Shown: positions 15,394 through 23,477 of the stretch, one piece after another
Layout of the letters: every line of letters begins with the position of its first letter
Position numbering within the stretch: position 1 is the first letter of the stretch
Source: Pirellulales bacterium
GTDB lineage: Bacteria > Planctomycetota > Planctomycetia > Pirellulales > UBA7805
Length of the DNA: 35,941 nt
NCBI GenBank assembly: GCA_030751095.1
Contig: JASMGX010000015.1
Coordinates: 1-35,941, forward strand
Direction: 5' to 3'
Notes under the pieces: generated by a model
Database searches by the model: none
Told to the model about the DNA's origin: nothing
What the model saw: the letters and a program-made list of their open reading frames with translations, nothing else
Position numbers and translations under genes: made by a program

Positions 15394-16365
15394 ATGCGAA
15401 TTCTCTTTCCATGTTGTCTCTTGTCGGGCTTTTTGCTGTGGACTATTTCCATTGCTTGGTGCGAGCAGGATACGAGACAGACCAAACGACCCAATTCCAA
15501 CGCCCGGCCGACCCGTGCCGAGCCACCGGGCAGTTGGGACCCCGCCACGGAAAAACTCTTTCAGGGAGATCCTTTTCAGGCTGTTCGTGGTTCCCGGCCC
15601 GAAAAGAACACGGCGATTCCCTCGGCGAGTGAGTCTACAGTACCCCAGCGGGGCGCAAGCGGACTCGTTCCCTGGCCCAAACTCATCTCGGAAGCAACCA
15701 TTACCGACGAAATCAAAAATCTCCAGCCTGAGGTGGCCCAAAACGTTCGTCGACCAGGGACCTTTAAAGCAGGTGGTAATCGCAAAGTTGAAAAGCAATT
15801 TGCCGTTATTGCTGCGATGTTTGGCATCGTCGCCGAGTATGGCGAACCGATCCGCTGGCAAGCTGTATCGAGCGGCGCCCGCGATGCCTTTGCCCGCGCG
15901 GCTGCAAATGCAAAAGTCGGAAGCCAAAATGCATATCAGGAATCGAGGACACGTTTTGAGGATCTTGAGGAATTGATTCGCGGTGGCACGGTGGAGTTCG
16001 AAACGACAAAATCGGAGGAGAGTGGTGTATGGAGTCGACTCATTGAACGGCGGCTCTTGATGCAGCGAATTGAAAGAGCCGATAAGGAGCGGATCAAACC
16101 GTGGATTGCAAATGAGTCTGAATTTAAACAGAATCGTGAGTCGTTGTTGCACGAAGCAGAAATGATTGCCGCACTTGCCGAAATCTTTTACCAGAAAGAG
16201 TACGAATTCTATGACGACGATGACTTTGTCGCTTATTGCAAGCAGCTCCAGAAACAGGCCCAAGAACTTGCCCGCGCGATAAAAAACCAAAATCTCCCGG
16301 CGGTGCAGAAGCTCTATGGCGAGATCAGCAAAACCTGCTCCGCGTGTCACGAAGGCTATAAATAA
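15394..16365 (+). CDS. Secreted protein with C-terminal CxxCH haem motif (cytochrome c'-like domain)
   Basis: The mature protein probably binds one c-type haem and may carry electrons or bind a small gas; its partner is unknown. A signal peptide is seen from ATG 15394 (ILFPCCLLSGFLLWTISIAW). Residues about 25-150 are low-complexity and Pro/Arg-rich. Residues about 150-320 are helical. The chain ends with TCSACHEGYK, a CxxCH motif a few residues from the C-terminus, which is where class II cytochromes c (c') carry it. Low similarity elsewhere leaves the exact family open. I moved the start from 15271 to 15394 because the first 41 residues look non-coding and the signal peptide begins at 15394. 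The opposite-strand ORF 15367-16350 (327 codons) is a shadow. Confidence 0.82.
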   Translation: MRILFPCCLLSGFLLWTISIAWCEQDTRQTKRPNSNARPTRAEPPGSWDPATEKLFQGDPFQAVRGSRPEKNTAIPSASESTVPQRGASGLVPWPKLISEATITDEIKNLQPEVAQNVRRPGTFKAGGNRKVEKQFAVIAAMFGIVAEYGEPIRWQAVSSGARDAFARAAANAKVGSQNAYQESRTRFEDLEELIRGGTVEFETTKSEESGVWSRLIERRLLMQRIERADKERIKPWIANESEFKQNRESLLHEAEMIAALAEIFYQKEYEFYDDDDFVAYCKQLQKQAQELARAIKNQNLPAVQKLYGEISKTCSACHEGYK

Positions 16366-16584
16366 TACTCCTGCCTATTACATTCACCGTGCGGCAAAGC
16401 TGTGGGTCTCTTTTCACCCTCAATTTGCACATGTATATTGGACGGAGAGAAAGTGATGGTAGTTGTCCTTTCCTTTAGGCGAGCATTCGGCCTCTTGTTT
16501 TAAAGAGGAACGTCTGGAATTCGGATGCTAGTGGGGCAACTCCGAGGCTGTGCCGAGTTTATTCGCTGATTGGTGAAAACGACC

Positions 16585-17091
16585 ATGGGCATTCGATTTT
16601 TTTGTCCCCAGGGGCACAAACTCAACGTCAAATCTTTTCTGGCGGGCAAGACGGGATTTTGTCCCCACTGCAATGCCAGGGTGGAGATACCGCTTACTTC
16701 CACGCGGCCGAGCAGCAAGGCGGCAGCAGAAGAACAAGTTATTCCATTGGCTCATCCTCTCGAAGAGGAAGTTGTCCTTTCAGGACCGCTGCTTGACGCC
16801 TCCGGGCCCGCCGCTGCCCCCTTCCCCGAGCAGGCGACAGGCACCATAGAGGGTCCGGACAAAGGCAAACCGACGGGTCCGGACACCTCCGAGCAGTGGT
16901 GGATCTTGTCTCAAGCCGATAACCAGCAATATGGCCCAGCTCCGACGGATCTGCTGCGACAGTGGATCCAAGAAGGCCGTGTTGTTGCCGAGACGCAGAT
17001 TCGTCCCGTTGACTCACCCAATGACCCCCATCATTGGCAAAAGGCGGTGATGCGGTTTCCGGAATATTTTTCAGGGGATGGTGCTCACTAG
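16585..17091 (+). CDS. Zinc-ribbon protein with C-terminal GYF-like domain
   Basis: The N-terminus FFCPQGHKLNVKSFLAGKTG then FCPHC forms a zinc ribbon (Cys-x3-His then Cys-x2-Cys), a recurrent planctomycete arrangement. A linker rich in Pro, Glu and Ala follows (about residues 45-105). The C-terminal 60 residues match a GYF_2-type domain: WWILSQADNQQYGPAPTDLL then WIQEGRVVAETQIRPVD. GYF-like domains usually bind proline-rich peptides. The start is ATG 16585 (MGIRFFCP); the ORF-track start at 16570 is a TTG. The ATPase gene begins 25 bases downstream, so the two are likely an operon. What the domains bind here is unknown. Confidence 0.85.
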   Translation: MGIRFFCPQGHKLNVKSFLAGKTGFCPHCNARVEIPLTSTRPSSKAAAEEQVIPLAHPLEEEVVLSGPLLDASGPAAAPFPEQATGTIEGPDKGKPTGPDTSEQWWILSQADNQQYGPAPTDLLRQWIQEGRVVAETQIRPVDSPNDPHHWQKAVMRFPEYFSGDGAH

Positions 17092-17116
17092 CTGTCGCAG
17101 CACCAATCATTTTGTC

Positions 17117-18607
17117 ATGAACATCCAGCAGTTTTTTGATCATCACGGCCTGAGTTCCAATCCTTTTGTGGAAGAAGATGCACAGACAGATTTGGTTTTT
17201 AAAGAACACTGTCTGAAAGAGATTTTTCATCCCGCCTGGGACAAGATCTATGGGAATCCCTCAGAGCCGGCGACCTCGCTGGTGTTTGGTGAAAAAGGAT
17301 CGGGTAAGACTGCGATTCGGTTGCAGATTCTCGAGCACGTGAATCAATACAATCGCGAACATGCAGGGGAACGGGTCTTTGTCATTGATTATGTCGACTT
17401 CAATCCGTTTTTGGATCGTTTTCGAGAAACTCTCTCCTCGCGACGCCGCAAGCCGGATCGTGTGCTTTCTGAGTGGAAGCTATGGGATCACATCGATGCC
17501 ATTCTCTCCTTAGGTATTACCGGTCTTGCCGACCGGATTTTAGGGGTATCCCACCCCACAGGAGTTGCCTCGGAGATTGAGAAAAGTGCAATCCGCAGCC
17601 TCGATCGCAATCAAGCGAGGGACCTCTTGTTGCTGGCCGCCTGCTACGACCAATCGACGGCGGAGACATTCAAGGGGCGGTGGCATCGCTTACGCCGGAA
17701 ATTGAGATTCAGGACTTTTTCCACATATTGGGACATTGCGCTTTGTGTACTGGTGACGTGTTCGGTGTTTGGAATGATTTTCTGGCAAGGCTGGTGGGAC
17801 ACCCTGAGAACGCCCTGGCCGTATGCAATCGTTTTAGTGAGCCTCCTGCCACGAGTTGCCCGCATCTGGAAATGGTTCTGGTCCGCTCGCCAAATCGCCA
17901 AACATGTACGGACGGGCAACCACCGGGCATGGCCGTTATGCAAAGTGCTGCTCAATTTTTCCGGATCGGAACTTGGTGGTCAGCCGCTACCAAACAAGGA
18001 TCGCACCGATGATCGCTTTGAGTTGTTCTGCAAACTACAGGCAATCTTACAGACGTTGGGATTTTCGGGTGTTTTGGTACTTGTGGACCGCGTTGATGAA
18101 CCGCATCTGATCAACGGTCGTGCCGATTTTATGAAGGCATTTCTTTGGCCGTTGCTCGATAACAAGTTGCTAAAACACCCGGGGCTTGGTTTCAAACTTC
18201 TCTTGCCGATTGAGGTGGAGCATTACCTCGAACGCGAGGACCGTGCATTTTTTCAACGTGCGCGGCTCGACAAACAGAATATGATCCCTTCACTCGAGTG
18301 GACCGGCGAGGCCTTGTACGATGTTGCCTCTGCCCGTATTCGAGCTTGTGCAAAATCGGGCAGTGAACCGGCGTTACGCGGCTGGTTTGATAGTTCTGTG
18401 AGTGAACAGCGTCTGATTGAAGCCTTTCGCTCCTTGCGGGTTCCCCGCCACCTCTTCAAGTTTCTCTACCGTTTGTTGGTGGAGCATGGCAACGCCCACA
18501 CGGATGACAATCCATCCTGGCAAATCAGCAGCGAGTTGTTTGAATCGGTTCTGGCGGTTTACCTTCGCGATCAGGATCAGGTCGATCGCGGCTTGCGTGC
18601 CGGTTAG
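17117..18607 (+). CDS. P-loop ATPase with inserted membrane helices (KAP-like)
   Basis: The 496-residue protein has Walker A FGEKGSGKTAIRLQIL (GEKGSGKT at about residues 58-65) and a Walker B-like GVLVLVDRVDEP at about 315-326. Between them two membrane helices lie at about 204-225 (DIALCVLVTCSVFGMIFW) and 233-248 (YAIVLVSLLP). Membrane helices between Walker A and B are the mark of KAP-family NTPases, so I call it KAP-like by architecture, not by similarity search. The N-terminus MNIQQFFDHHGLSSNPF also recalls the first residues of ExeA-type ATPases. The start is ATG 17117, moved from 17078, which lies inside the upstream gene. It follows the zinc-ribbon/GYF gene by 25 bases. The biological role is unknown. 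Confidence 0.8.
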   Translation: MNIQQFFDHHGLSSNPFVEEDAQTDLVFKEHCLKEIFHPAWDKIYGNPSEPATSLVFGEKGSGKTAIRLQILEHVNQYNREHAGERVFVIDYVDFNPFLDRFRETLSSRRRKPDRVLSEWKLWDHIDAILSLGITGLADRILGVSHPTGVASEIEKSAIRSLDRNQARDLLLLAACYDQSTAETFKGRWHRLRRKLRFRTFSTYWDIALCVLVTCSVFGMIFWQGWWDTLRTPWPYAIVLVSLLPRVARIWKWFWSARQIAKHVRTGNHRAWPLCKVLLNFSGSELGGQPLPNKDRTDDRFELFCKLQAILQTLGFSGVLVLVDRVDEPHLINGRADFMKAFLWPLLDNKLLKHPGLGFKLLLPIEVEHYLEREDRAFFQRARLDKQNMIPSLEWTGEALYDVASARIRACAKSGSEPALRGWFDSSVSEQRLIEAFRSLRVPRHLFKFLYRLLVEHGNAHTDDNPSWQISSELFESVLAVYLRDQDQVDRGLRAG

Positions 18608-18998
18608 TGTGATCGGGGCTCTTTGATCTTGAGAGCTGGCTGGCCCGCCGATATGCGGACAGTTCGTGGGGTACTAGGAAAAGAGTGCGGCAGGAGCCTA
18701 TACTGGGGCCGACAGGAACGCGATACCATAAAAAAAGAGAGTTCCTGCTCGCCGGGACAGGAACTCTCAAAATAGGCTGTCCGAATTACCAAATATTTTT
18801 GGAGTCCGGAGACCCACAGCCGTAGACTTGGTATCGGAGCGAACGGTGTTCTAACTTTACCCGGCTCATGGGCTGGCTCTTTGAGATGCTGAAATGGGAA
18901 CAGTGTCGAGGTCATCGGCGGTATAAGCGGTACGGTTTAACATGGCTTGTGGCGGATGATTGACGTTGGACAAACAGGCCAACGAGGAGATGTTGGAC
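18608..18998 (+). other. Intergenic region upstream of carA
   Basis: This 391-base gap carries an intrinsic terminator oriented on the minus strand (18730-18768), although no minus-strand gene is seen upstream of it. I see no clear promoter for carA. ORFs at 18525-18770 and 18604-18915 (minus) show no recognisable family. GAGGAG at 18984-18989 is the carA ribosome site. Confidence 0.4.
18730..18768 (-). terminator. Intrinsic terminator on the minus strand
   Basis: GAGAGTTCCTG and CAGGAACTCTC form a perfect 11-bp stem with a 10-base loop. On the minus strand the stem is followed by seven T, the classic intrinsic form. On the plus strand the following bases are AAAATAGG, so it does not look like a plus terminator. 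Confidence 0.75.
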
Positions 18999-20159
18999 GT
19001 GATTGAAAAGAAGCTTGCCAAACTCGTGCTCGAGGACGGTACGGTCTTTACGGGCCAGGCGTTCGGTGCGGAAGGAGAAGTCGATGGTGAGGTCTGTTTT
19101 AACACCTCTATGACCGGTTATCAGGAGATCCTTACCGATCCGAGTTATCGTGGTCAGATTGTCACGATGACATATCCCCAGATCGGAAACTATGGAGTCA
19201 ACCAAGAGGACCGGGAAAGTGAACGGCCCCATCTGGCCGGTTTTGTTGTTCGAGAAAATAGCCGTATTCGCAGCAATTTCCGCTCCAGCGAAGATCTCGG
19301 GGTATACCTGAAGGAGTGGGGGGTTGTGGCGATCGACCGGATCGATACCCGGGCCTTGGTGCGGCATATTCGCAGCGCTGGAGCCATGAAAGGGGTGCTC
19401 TCGACGACCGATCTGGACGAAACGAGCTTGGTCACCAAGGCCAAGGCGAGTCCAGGGCTGGTCGGTCGCGATCTGACGCGGGAAGTCATGCCGAGTGAGA
19501 CGTACAGTTGGAGTGAACCGCTCAGCAGTTGGTCTCGGCTAGAATCTGATCCGCATGTGGAGGTAGAGCGTGGGGACCAGAGTTCTTTACCGCATGTTGT
19601 TGCCCTCGATTACGGTATGAAGTGGAATATTCCCCGGCATCTAGTCAGTTGTGGTTTTCGTGTGACGATTGTTCCCGGCTCGGTTTCGGCAACGGAAGTC
19701 CTCGCGCTTGGTCCGGATGGTATTTTTCTCTCCAACGGACCTGGTGACCCGGAACCGCTGGGTGGAGCAATCGAGACAATTCGCGATATATTAGGCAAAA
19801 AACCAATTTTTGGAATCTGTCTCGGACATCAGCTCTTGTCGCTTGCCTGTGGGGCGAAGACATTCAAGATGAAATTCGGACATCGCGGAGCAAACCAGCC
19901 GGTGCAGAATTTAGCGAGCGGGAGCGTGGAAATCACCTCCCAAAACCACGGTTTTGCAGTTTTGGAGGATTGTCTGCCGGAGATTCTTGAGGTTACGCAC
20001 CGCAACTTGAATGACGGAACCATCGAAGGCATCCGACATCGGCAGTTGCCCGCCTTCAGCGTGCAGTACCATCCTGAGGCTTCGGCCGGCCCTCACGACA
20101 GCCAATATTTGTTCGATGTTTTCAGCGAGATGGTGGGCAAGTCCCTCATCCAGGTCTGA
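18999..20159 (+). CDS. carA: Carbamoyl-phosphate synthase small subunit CarA
   Basis: CarA is the glutaminase subunit of carbamoyl-phosphate synthase, feeding arginine and pyrimidine synthesis. The N-terminal domain is seen as LVLEDGTVFTGQAFGAEGEV, then VCFNTSMTGYQEILTDPSY and GQIVTMTYPQIGNYG. The class I amidotransferase domain follows with LSNGPGDPEPLGGAI, the nucleophile Cys in GICLGHQLLSLACGA, and FSVQYHPEASAGPHDS. The length is about 386 residues, normal. The ORF track begins at TTG 18960. The ribosome site GAGGAG (18984-18989) lies nine bases before GTG 18999 but directly against ATG 18990, so GTG 18999 is the better start; ATG 18990 stays possible. carB is not in the window. Confidence 0.94.
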   Translation: MIEKKLAKLVLEDGTVFTGQAFGAEGEVDGEVCFNTSMTGYQEILTDPSYRGQIVTMTYPQIGNYGVNQEDRESERPHLAGFVVRENSRIRSNFRSSEDLGVYLKEWGVVAIDRIDTRALVRHIRSAGAMKGVLSTTDLDETSLVTKAKASPGLVGRDLTREVMPSETYSWSEPLSSWSRLESDPHVEVERGDQSSLPHVVALDYGMKWNIPRHLVSCGFRVTIVPGSVSATEVLALGPDGIFLSNGPGDPEPLGGAIETIRDILGKKPIFGICLGHQLLSLACGAKTFKMKFGHRGANQPVQNLASGSVEITSQNHGFAVLEDCLPEILEVTHRNLNDGTIEGIRHRQLPAFSVQYHPEASAGPHDSQYLFDVFSEMVGKSLIQV

Positions 20160-20189
20160 ACAGCAGGGCATCCTTCAGCAACCTGCCAC

Positions 20190-20231
20190 CGCTTGGGCAA
20201 TGTCGCTTGGGCAATGTCGCTTGGGCAATGT
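20190..20231. repeat. Tandem repeat, 14 bp x 3
   Basis: CGCTTGGGCAATGT occurs three times in a row without mismatch. The unit is not a multiple of three and lies outside coding sequence. Confidence 0.85.
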
Positions 20232-20406
20232 CGTTCGCCCCTTCCATCTTGCCGCTTCTCGGATGTGGCAATCTTGATCGGTTGTGGGTGTCTCTCTTTG
20301 CCTGCAAAAACGGGTCAAAAAGTGATCGCCGGAGAGCCCGGGAAAAATCGCATCAAAGACACTCATATGTCAAACTGTGGATTTATGGTGGACCTTGCGG
20401 GTGGGG

Positions 20407-20435
20407 TCAACAGGGGGTTTTTGTTGGAGTACAAT
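20407..20435 (+). promoter_or_regulatory. Possible promoter of the cysteine-rich protein gene
   Basis: TCAACA (4 of 6) and TACAAT (5 of 6) are separated by 17 bases. The expected leader is about 95 bases and would include the hairpin at 20484. Confidence 0.35.
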
Positions 20436-20483
20436 ATTCGCAGTAGCCACGGGGACCGCGTATCGTACACCCCCGAGTATTTA

Positions 20484-20505
20484 GGAAACGCATGGTGGCG
20501 TTTCC
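20484..20505 (+). promoter_or_regulatory. Leader hairpin before the cysteine-rich protein gene
   Basis: GGAAACGC and GCGTTTCC form a perfect 8-bp stem with a 6-base loop, 12 bases before the GAGGAG ribosome site. There is no T-run after it. Confidence 0.4.
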
Positions 20506-20535
20506 GCACCTAATTTTGAGGAGAGTTTATCTGTC

Positions 20536-20997
20536 ATGAACACGAAATGGATCCTGTTACCAATGACGCTGTTTGTTTTGGGGCTCGTTGTAGCTCCCGT
20601 CGCATTCTCAGCCGAGGGGCAAGCAGAGCGTGAGGTCAGTCTACTTGCGGTTGCTGATGAGGGCGCTGCCGATACGGACTGCGAGAAGGATGTTGCTGAT
20701 GAGTGCTGCGAGAAGCCTTGTATCACCTATCGCCAACGGGGCCGTTGTCGCAAAGTATGTTGCGGTTGCGATCCACCTACCAAGACCACACTCAAAGTGG
20801 ATGACCCCTGCTGCTGCAAAACCTGCTACGACATTCCCATCTGCCTGCCTGCCTGTTGCAAAGGCGACCCGTGTGTCAAAGGCCGTTGCGGCATCTGCTG
20901 TAAGGGAGTTGTTGTTTATGAGTGGTGTTGTGGTTACAAGGTAAAGGTCGTCATCAAGAAGTGTGGCGATATTGTGGTCACCAGCTACCGCTGCTGA
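20536..20997 (+). CDS. Small secreted cysteine-rich protein
   Basis: The 153-residue protein has a signal peptide (WILLPMTLFVLGLVVAPVAF ending near FSA). The mature part holds about 23 cysteines in roughly 128 residues, often in pairs or triplets (VCCGC, PCCCKTC, ACCKGDPC, GICCKG). It is also basic. There is no catalytic motif and I do not recognise a named family; it is not the YTV repeat type. The likely role is structural in the cell envelope, with disulfides or metal binding, but this is inference. The start ATG 20536 has GAGGAG 12 bases upstream. It is a single-gene unit: its own probable promoter, a leader hairpin and a strong terminator 30 bases after the stop. Confidence 0.85.
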   Translation: MNTKWILLPMTLFVLGLVVAPVAFSAEGQAEREVSLLAVADEGAADTDCEKDVADECCEKPCITYRQRGRCRKVCCGCDPPTKTTLKVDDPCCCKTCYDIPICLPACCKGDPCVKGRCGICCKGVVVYEWCCGYKVKVVIKKCGDIVVTSYRC

Positions 20998-21026
20998 GTC
21001 GCACAATGCGATTTCTAAAATTTTCG

Positions 21027-21062
21027 GGCGTGAGAGACCAAACGGTTTCTCACGCCTTTTTT
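21027..21062 (+). terminator. Intrinsic terminator after the cysteine-rich protein gene
   Basis: GGCGTGAGA and TCTCACGCC form a 9-bp stem, extended inside by ACC/GGT around an AAAC loop, followed by six T. It is a classic intrinsic terminator on the plus strand. Confidence 0.92.
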
Positions 21063-21144
21063 CTTTGCCGCTCACTATCAAAATTCAAAGGAGAGATCAC
21101 AATACAGCTGAAAACGAGACGGCAATGGGGTAGCCAGAGCAGTG

Positions 21145-21513
21145 ATGCATCGAAAAAAAAATAACAAAAAGCTGACAGCAACCGGCAGGAAAAGCCCCAC
21201 CCCGTCGGGATTCAGGCCGATCGTTCTCGCCTGGGTCATGTGTACCCTCACAGCGCTACTGGGCGAATTGGCCATGCTCGCCCTCATTCTACTCCGGGCG
21301 ATTGTCGAACCCTCCGAACGCCTAGGGGCATTGGCGGTGATTCTGGTGCTGACGGCCGCATTTTCCGGAATGCTCGGTTTGACCATGCTGCCCTTTGTTC
21401 TGCGGAGCGGCCGGGAGAGAATTCCCCGGCAGGCAGTCATTGTATCTGTGGCGATCAGTCTCTTGCCGCTGCTGGCTCTCGTCGGTCTGTTTCTAGGTGC
21501 CAGCGGCAATTAA
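21145..21513 (+). CDS. Small multi-pass membrane protein of unknown function
   Basis: The 122-residue protein begins with a basic stretch (HRKKNNKKLTATGRK), then has three probable membrane helices: about residues 25-50 (PIVLAWVMCTLTALLGELAM and onward), 60-85 (LGALAVILVLTAAFSGMLGL) and 98-118 (AVIVSVAISLLPLLALVGLF). No family is recognised. ATG 21145 is preferred over GTG 21142. A G-rich stretch precedes it but no good ribosome site. The minus-strand ORF 21078-21509 is a mirror-image shadow rich in Arg and Ser. The helix pattern favours the plus frame as real. Confidence 0.65.
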   Translation: MHRKKNNKKLTATGRKSPTPSGFRPIVLAWVMCTLTALLGELAMLALILLRAIVEPSERLGALAVILVLTAAFSGMLGLTMLPFVLRSGRERIPRQAVIVSVAISLLPLLALVGLFLGASGN

Positions 21514-21538
21514 ATTCTGGTAAAGCCCCAATGAATTG

Positions 21539-21564
21539 CCGGTAAAGACCACCGGTAAAGACCA
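21539..21564. repeat. Tandem repeat, 13 bp x 2
   Basis: CCGGTAAAGACCA occurs twice in a row, and a looser copy (CTGGTAAAGCCCCA) lies just upstream near 21517. It sits between two convergent genes. Confidence 0.7.
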
Positions 21565-21591
21565 CAGAGCAACCGCATACTGAGGCGGGGA

Positions 21592-23271
21592 TCATTTTTC
21601 GCCCGAGATAGTTTCGGCAATGTTTCGCGAATGATCCCGCACGCGTGCGTACGCATTGAGTGCGGCCAGATAGGCCACGCTCACTTGCGGTCGAATATTC
21701 CCACTAGAGAGGTCGTCCAGGTGCTTGCGCCGGAGCGCCTTGAGCAAATTGCGTATCCTCAGATCAATCGTTTCCAGTTTGGCCATCACATCGATATTAC
21801 GGTGTTTGAGAGAATCGTTGACCATTTCAAGATGTTGCTCCAGGATTTCGTGCAACTCGAGCAGATCTTTTCTTTGTTCTGGAGTAAACCGAAGTTCGAC
21901 ATCACGTAGTTTACGGTCGAACTTATCGAGGTTAGCCAGATAGTCACTGACAGATTCATACTCATCCGCCATCCGCAGTTGGCGCCGGGCTTCTTCGGCT
22001 GCCGCGTGCGGTACGTTGCCGGACAAAAGTGATGTAATAAAAACCGAAAGTTCATCATGGACCGAATCGAGCACGCGCTCTCGATGATGAAGCCTCTCGG
22101 CTAGGGAACGGTCTCGATCATCTTGAGCGTAAAGTGTTTTGAGCCAGTCCATCATCTTGACGCAGCCATCCCCCATCTTCTCGATTTCCTTTTGCGATTG
22201 CTCAATCGCCAGCAAAGGAGTTTCCAGGATCCGGATATCGAGATCTGTCAGGTGCGGTTTCTCTTTATATGCCTTTGCCGGTACGAATTTCTCCAGCAGT
22301 TTCACGAATAGTGGCAAGAAGGGAAGAAACAGGAGCGTATTGGTGATGTTGAATATCGAGTGCGTTGCAGCGATTGTCGCGGTGGTGTTGTAGGTCTCTT
22401 TGCCGTCCACCATGATGACTTTGGTGACATCATCGTCAATGACCCATTGCACGAGATCGATGTACCAATGAAAGATTGCCGTGATCCAGAAAACACCGAC
22501 GAGATTGAAGATGATGTGGAAATAAGCTGCCCGGCGAGCATTGGTGGTCGCTCCGAGCGAGGCGAGACAGGCCGTGACGGTTGTGCCGATGTTTTCACCG
22601 AGGACAAGGGCAGCCGCAGTGGGATAGCTGATGACTCCCTGCGAAGCGAGTGAAATGGTGATGCCGAGGGTTGCCGAAGACGATTGGACCATGATCGTGA
22701 GCAAACAGCCGATGAGGGCACAGCCCAATACCCCAAAGTAATCATTGGCCTGGAAACTCTGGAACCAACTCTCAAAGCTCGGATGCTCTTTGATCAGGCT
22801 GCAGGCATCTTTCATGAGTTCGAGACCAAAGAAGATCATCCCAATTCCCATGATCACCATGGCCCAGAACCGTAAACGATCCCCTTTGGAAAAAAGATAT
22901 GTAATGGCTGCGGCCCCCAAAATCGGCAGTCCATACTTGCCGATCTTCAGCACCAGAATCCATCCGGTAACGGTGGTGCCGATGTTGGCTCCCATAATGA
23001 CGCCGAGGGCTTGGGAAAGCTGCATGACCCCACTGTTGACGAAGCCGACGACCATCACCGTCGTGATTGAACTCGATTGAACCACACAGGTGATGACCAC
23101 TCCGACACCGGTTGCCAGAAACCGGTTGTTGGTCGCCAGGCTAATGAGCCCGCGCAGGCGTGAACCGGCAACGGCCTGCATGCCGTCGGACATCGACTTC
23201 ATGCCGAGCAAAAAGATGCCCAGGCCACCGATAAGCGTAAAGATCAGCTTAGTGAGGACCGCCAGTTCCAC
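21592..23271 (-). CDS. Na/Pi cotransporter with C-terminal PhoU-like domain
   Basis: This family moves inorganic phosphate into the cell with sodium. Two inverted transport repeats are each marked by a QSSS motif: VVQSSSITTVMVVGFVNSGV and IMVQSSSATLGITISLASQG. ANIGTTVTGWILVL and ENIGTTVTACLASLG give the paired GTT segments. Residues about 1-325 are the membrane domain. Residues about 340-559 are helical and charged, as in PhoU-like domains (YLANLDKFDRKLRDVEL). Length is normal for the two-domain form. The start ATG 23271 begins a membrane helix directly. The neighbouring genes do not look related to phosphate. Substrate is inferred from the family. Confidence 0.92.
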   Translation of the reverse strand: MELAVLTKLIFTLIGGLGIFLLGMKSMSDGMQAVAGSRLRGLISLATNNRFLATGVGVVITCVVQSSSITTVMVVGFVNSGVMQLSQALGVIMGANIGTTVTGWILVLKIGKYGLPILGAAAITYLFSKGDRLRFWAMVIMGIGMIFFGLELMKDACSLIKEHPSFESWFQSFQANDYFGVLGCALIGCLLTIMVQSSSATLGITISLASQGVISYPTAAALVLGENIGTTVTACLASLGATTNARRAAYFHIIFNLVGVFWITAIFHWYIDLVQWVIDDDVTKVIMVDGKETYNTTATIAATHSIFNITNTLLFLPFLPLFVKLLEKFVPAKAYKEKPHLTDLDIRILETPLLAIEQSQKEIEKMGDGCVKMMDWLKTLYAQDDRDRSLAERLHHRERVLDSVHDELSVFITSLLSGNVPHAAAEEARRQLRMADEYESVSDYLANLDKFDRKLRDVELRFTPEQRKDLLELHEILEQHLEMVNDSLKHRNIDVMAKLETIDLRIRNLLKALRRKHLDDLSSGNIRPQVSVAYLAALNAYARVRDHSRNIAETISGEK

Positions 23272-23477
23272 GTGGAATTATTCCCGGGGATGTGGATTCT
23301 ATATTCGCAATTCGCGGCTGAAAAATGAATCAGGAGTGTGATTCTAACGGCCACAAGTTTGTTTGCAACGCCGTCAAACCAAAGGAAAATGGCCATACGC
23401 GGTGAGGATCGATTTTTGCCCTTCCAAACGCAGAAAAATTTCTCTCGCGCTCAAAATCAGAGCGACCAAACGCAGGC

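Larger units (their letters stand above)
20160..20535 (+). other. Intergenic region with tandem repeats, promoter and hairpin
   Basis: This 376-base gap between carA and the cysteine-rich protein contains a 14-bp x3 tandem repeat, a promoter-like pair (20407-20435), a leader hairpin (20484-20505) and a GAGGAG (20518-20523). The plus-strand ORFs 20193-20513 and 20207-20446 run through the repeat and show no family. Confidence 0.5.

Noticed and set aside
15367-16350. Minus-strand 327-codon ORF
   Set aside because: It lies antisense to the haem-motif protein, with no family signature, and its residues mirror the plus gene.
23448-23464. CGCTC/GAGCG hairpin after the TlpA-like gene
   Set aside because: Only five base pairs, with a weak T-run that starts late; not convincing as a terminator.
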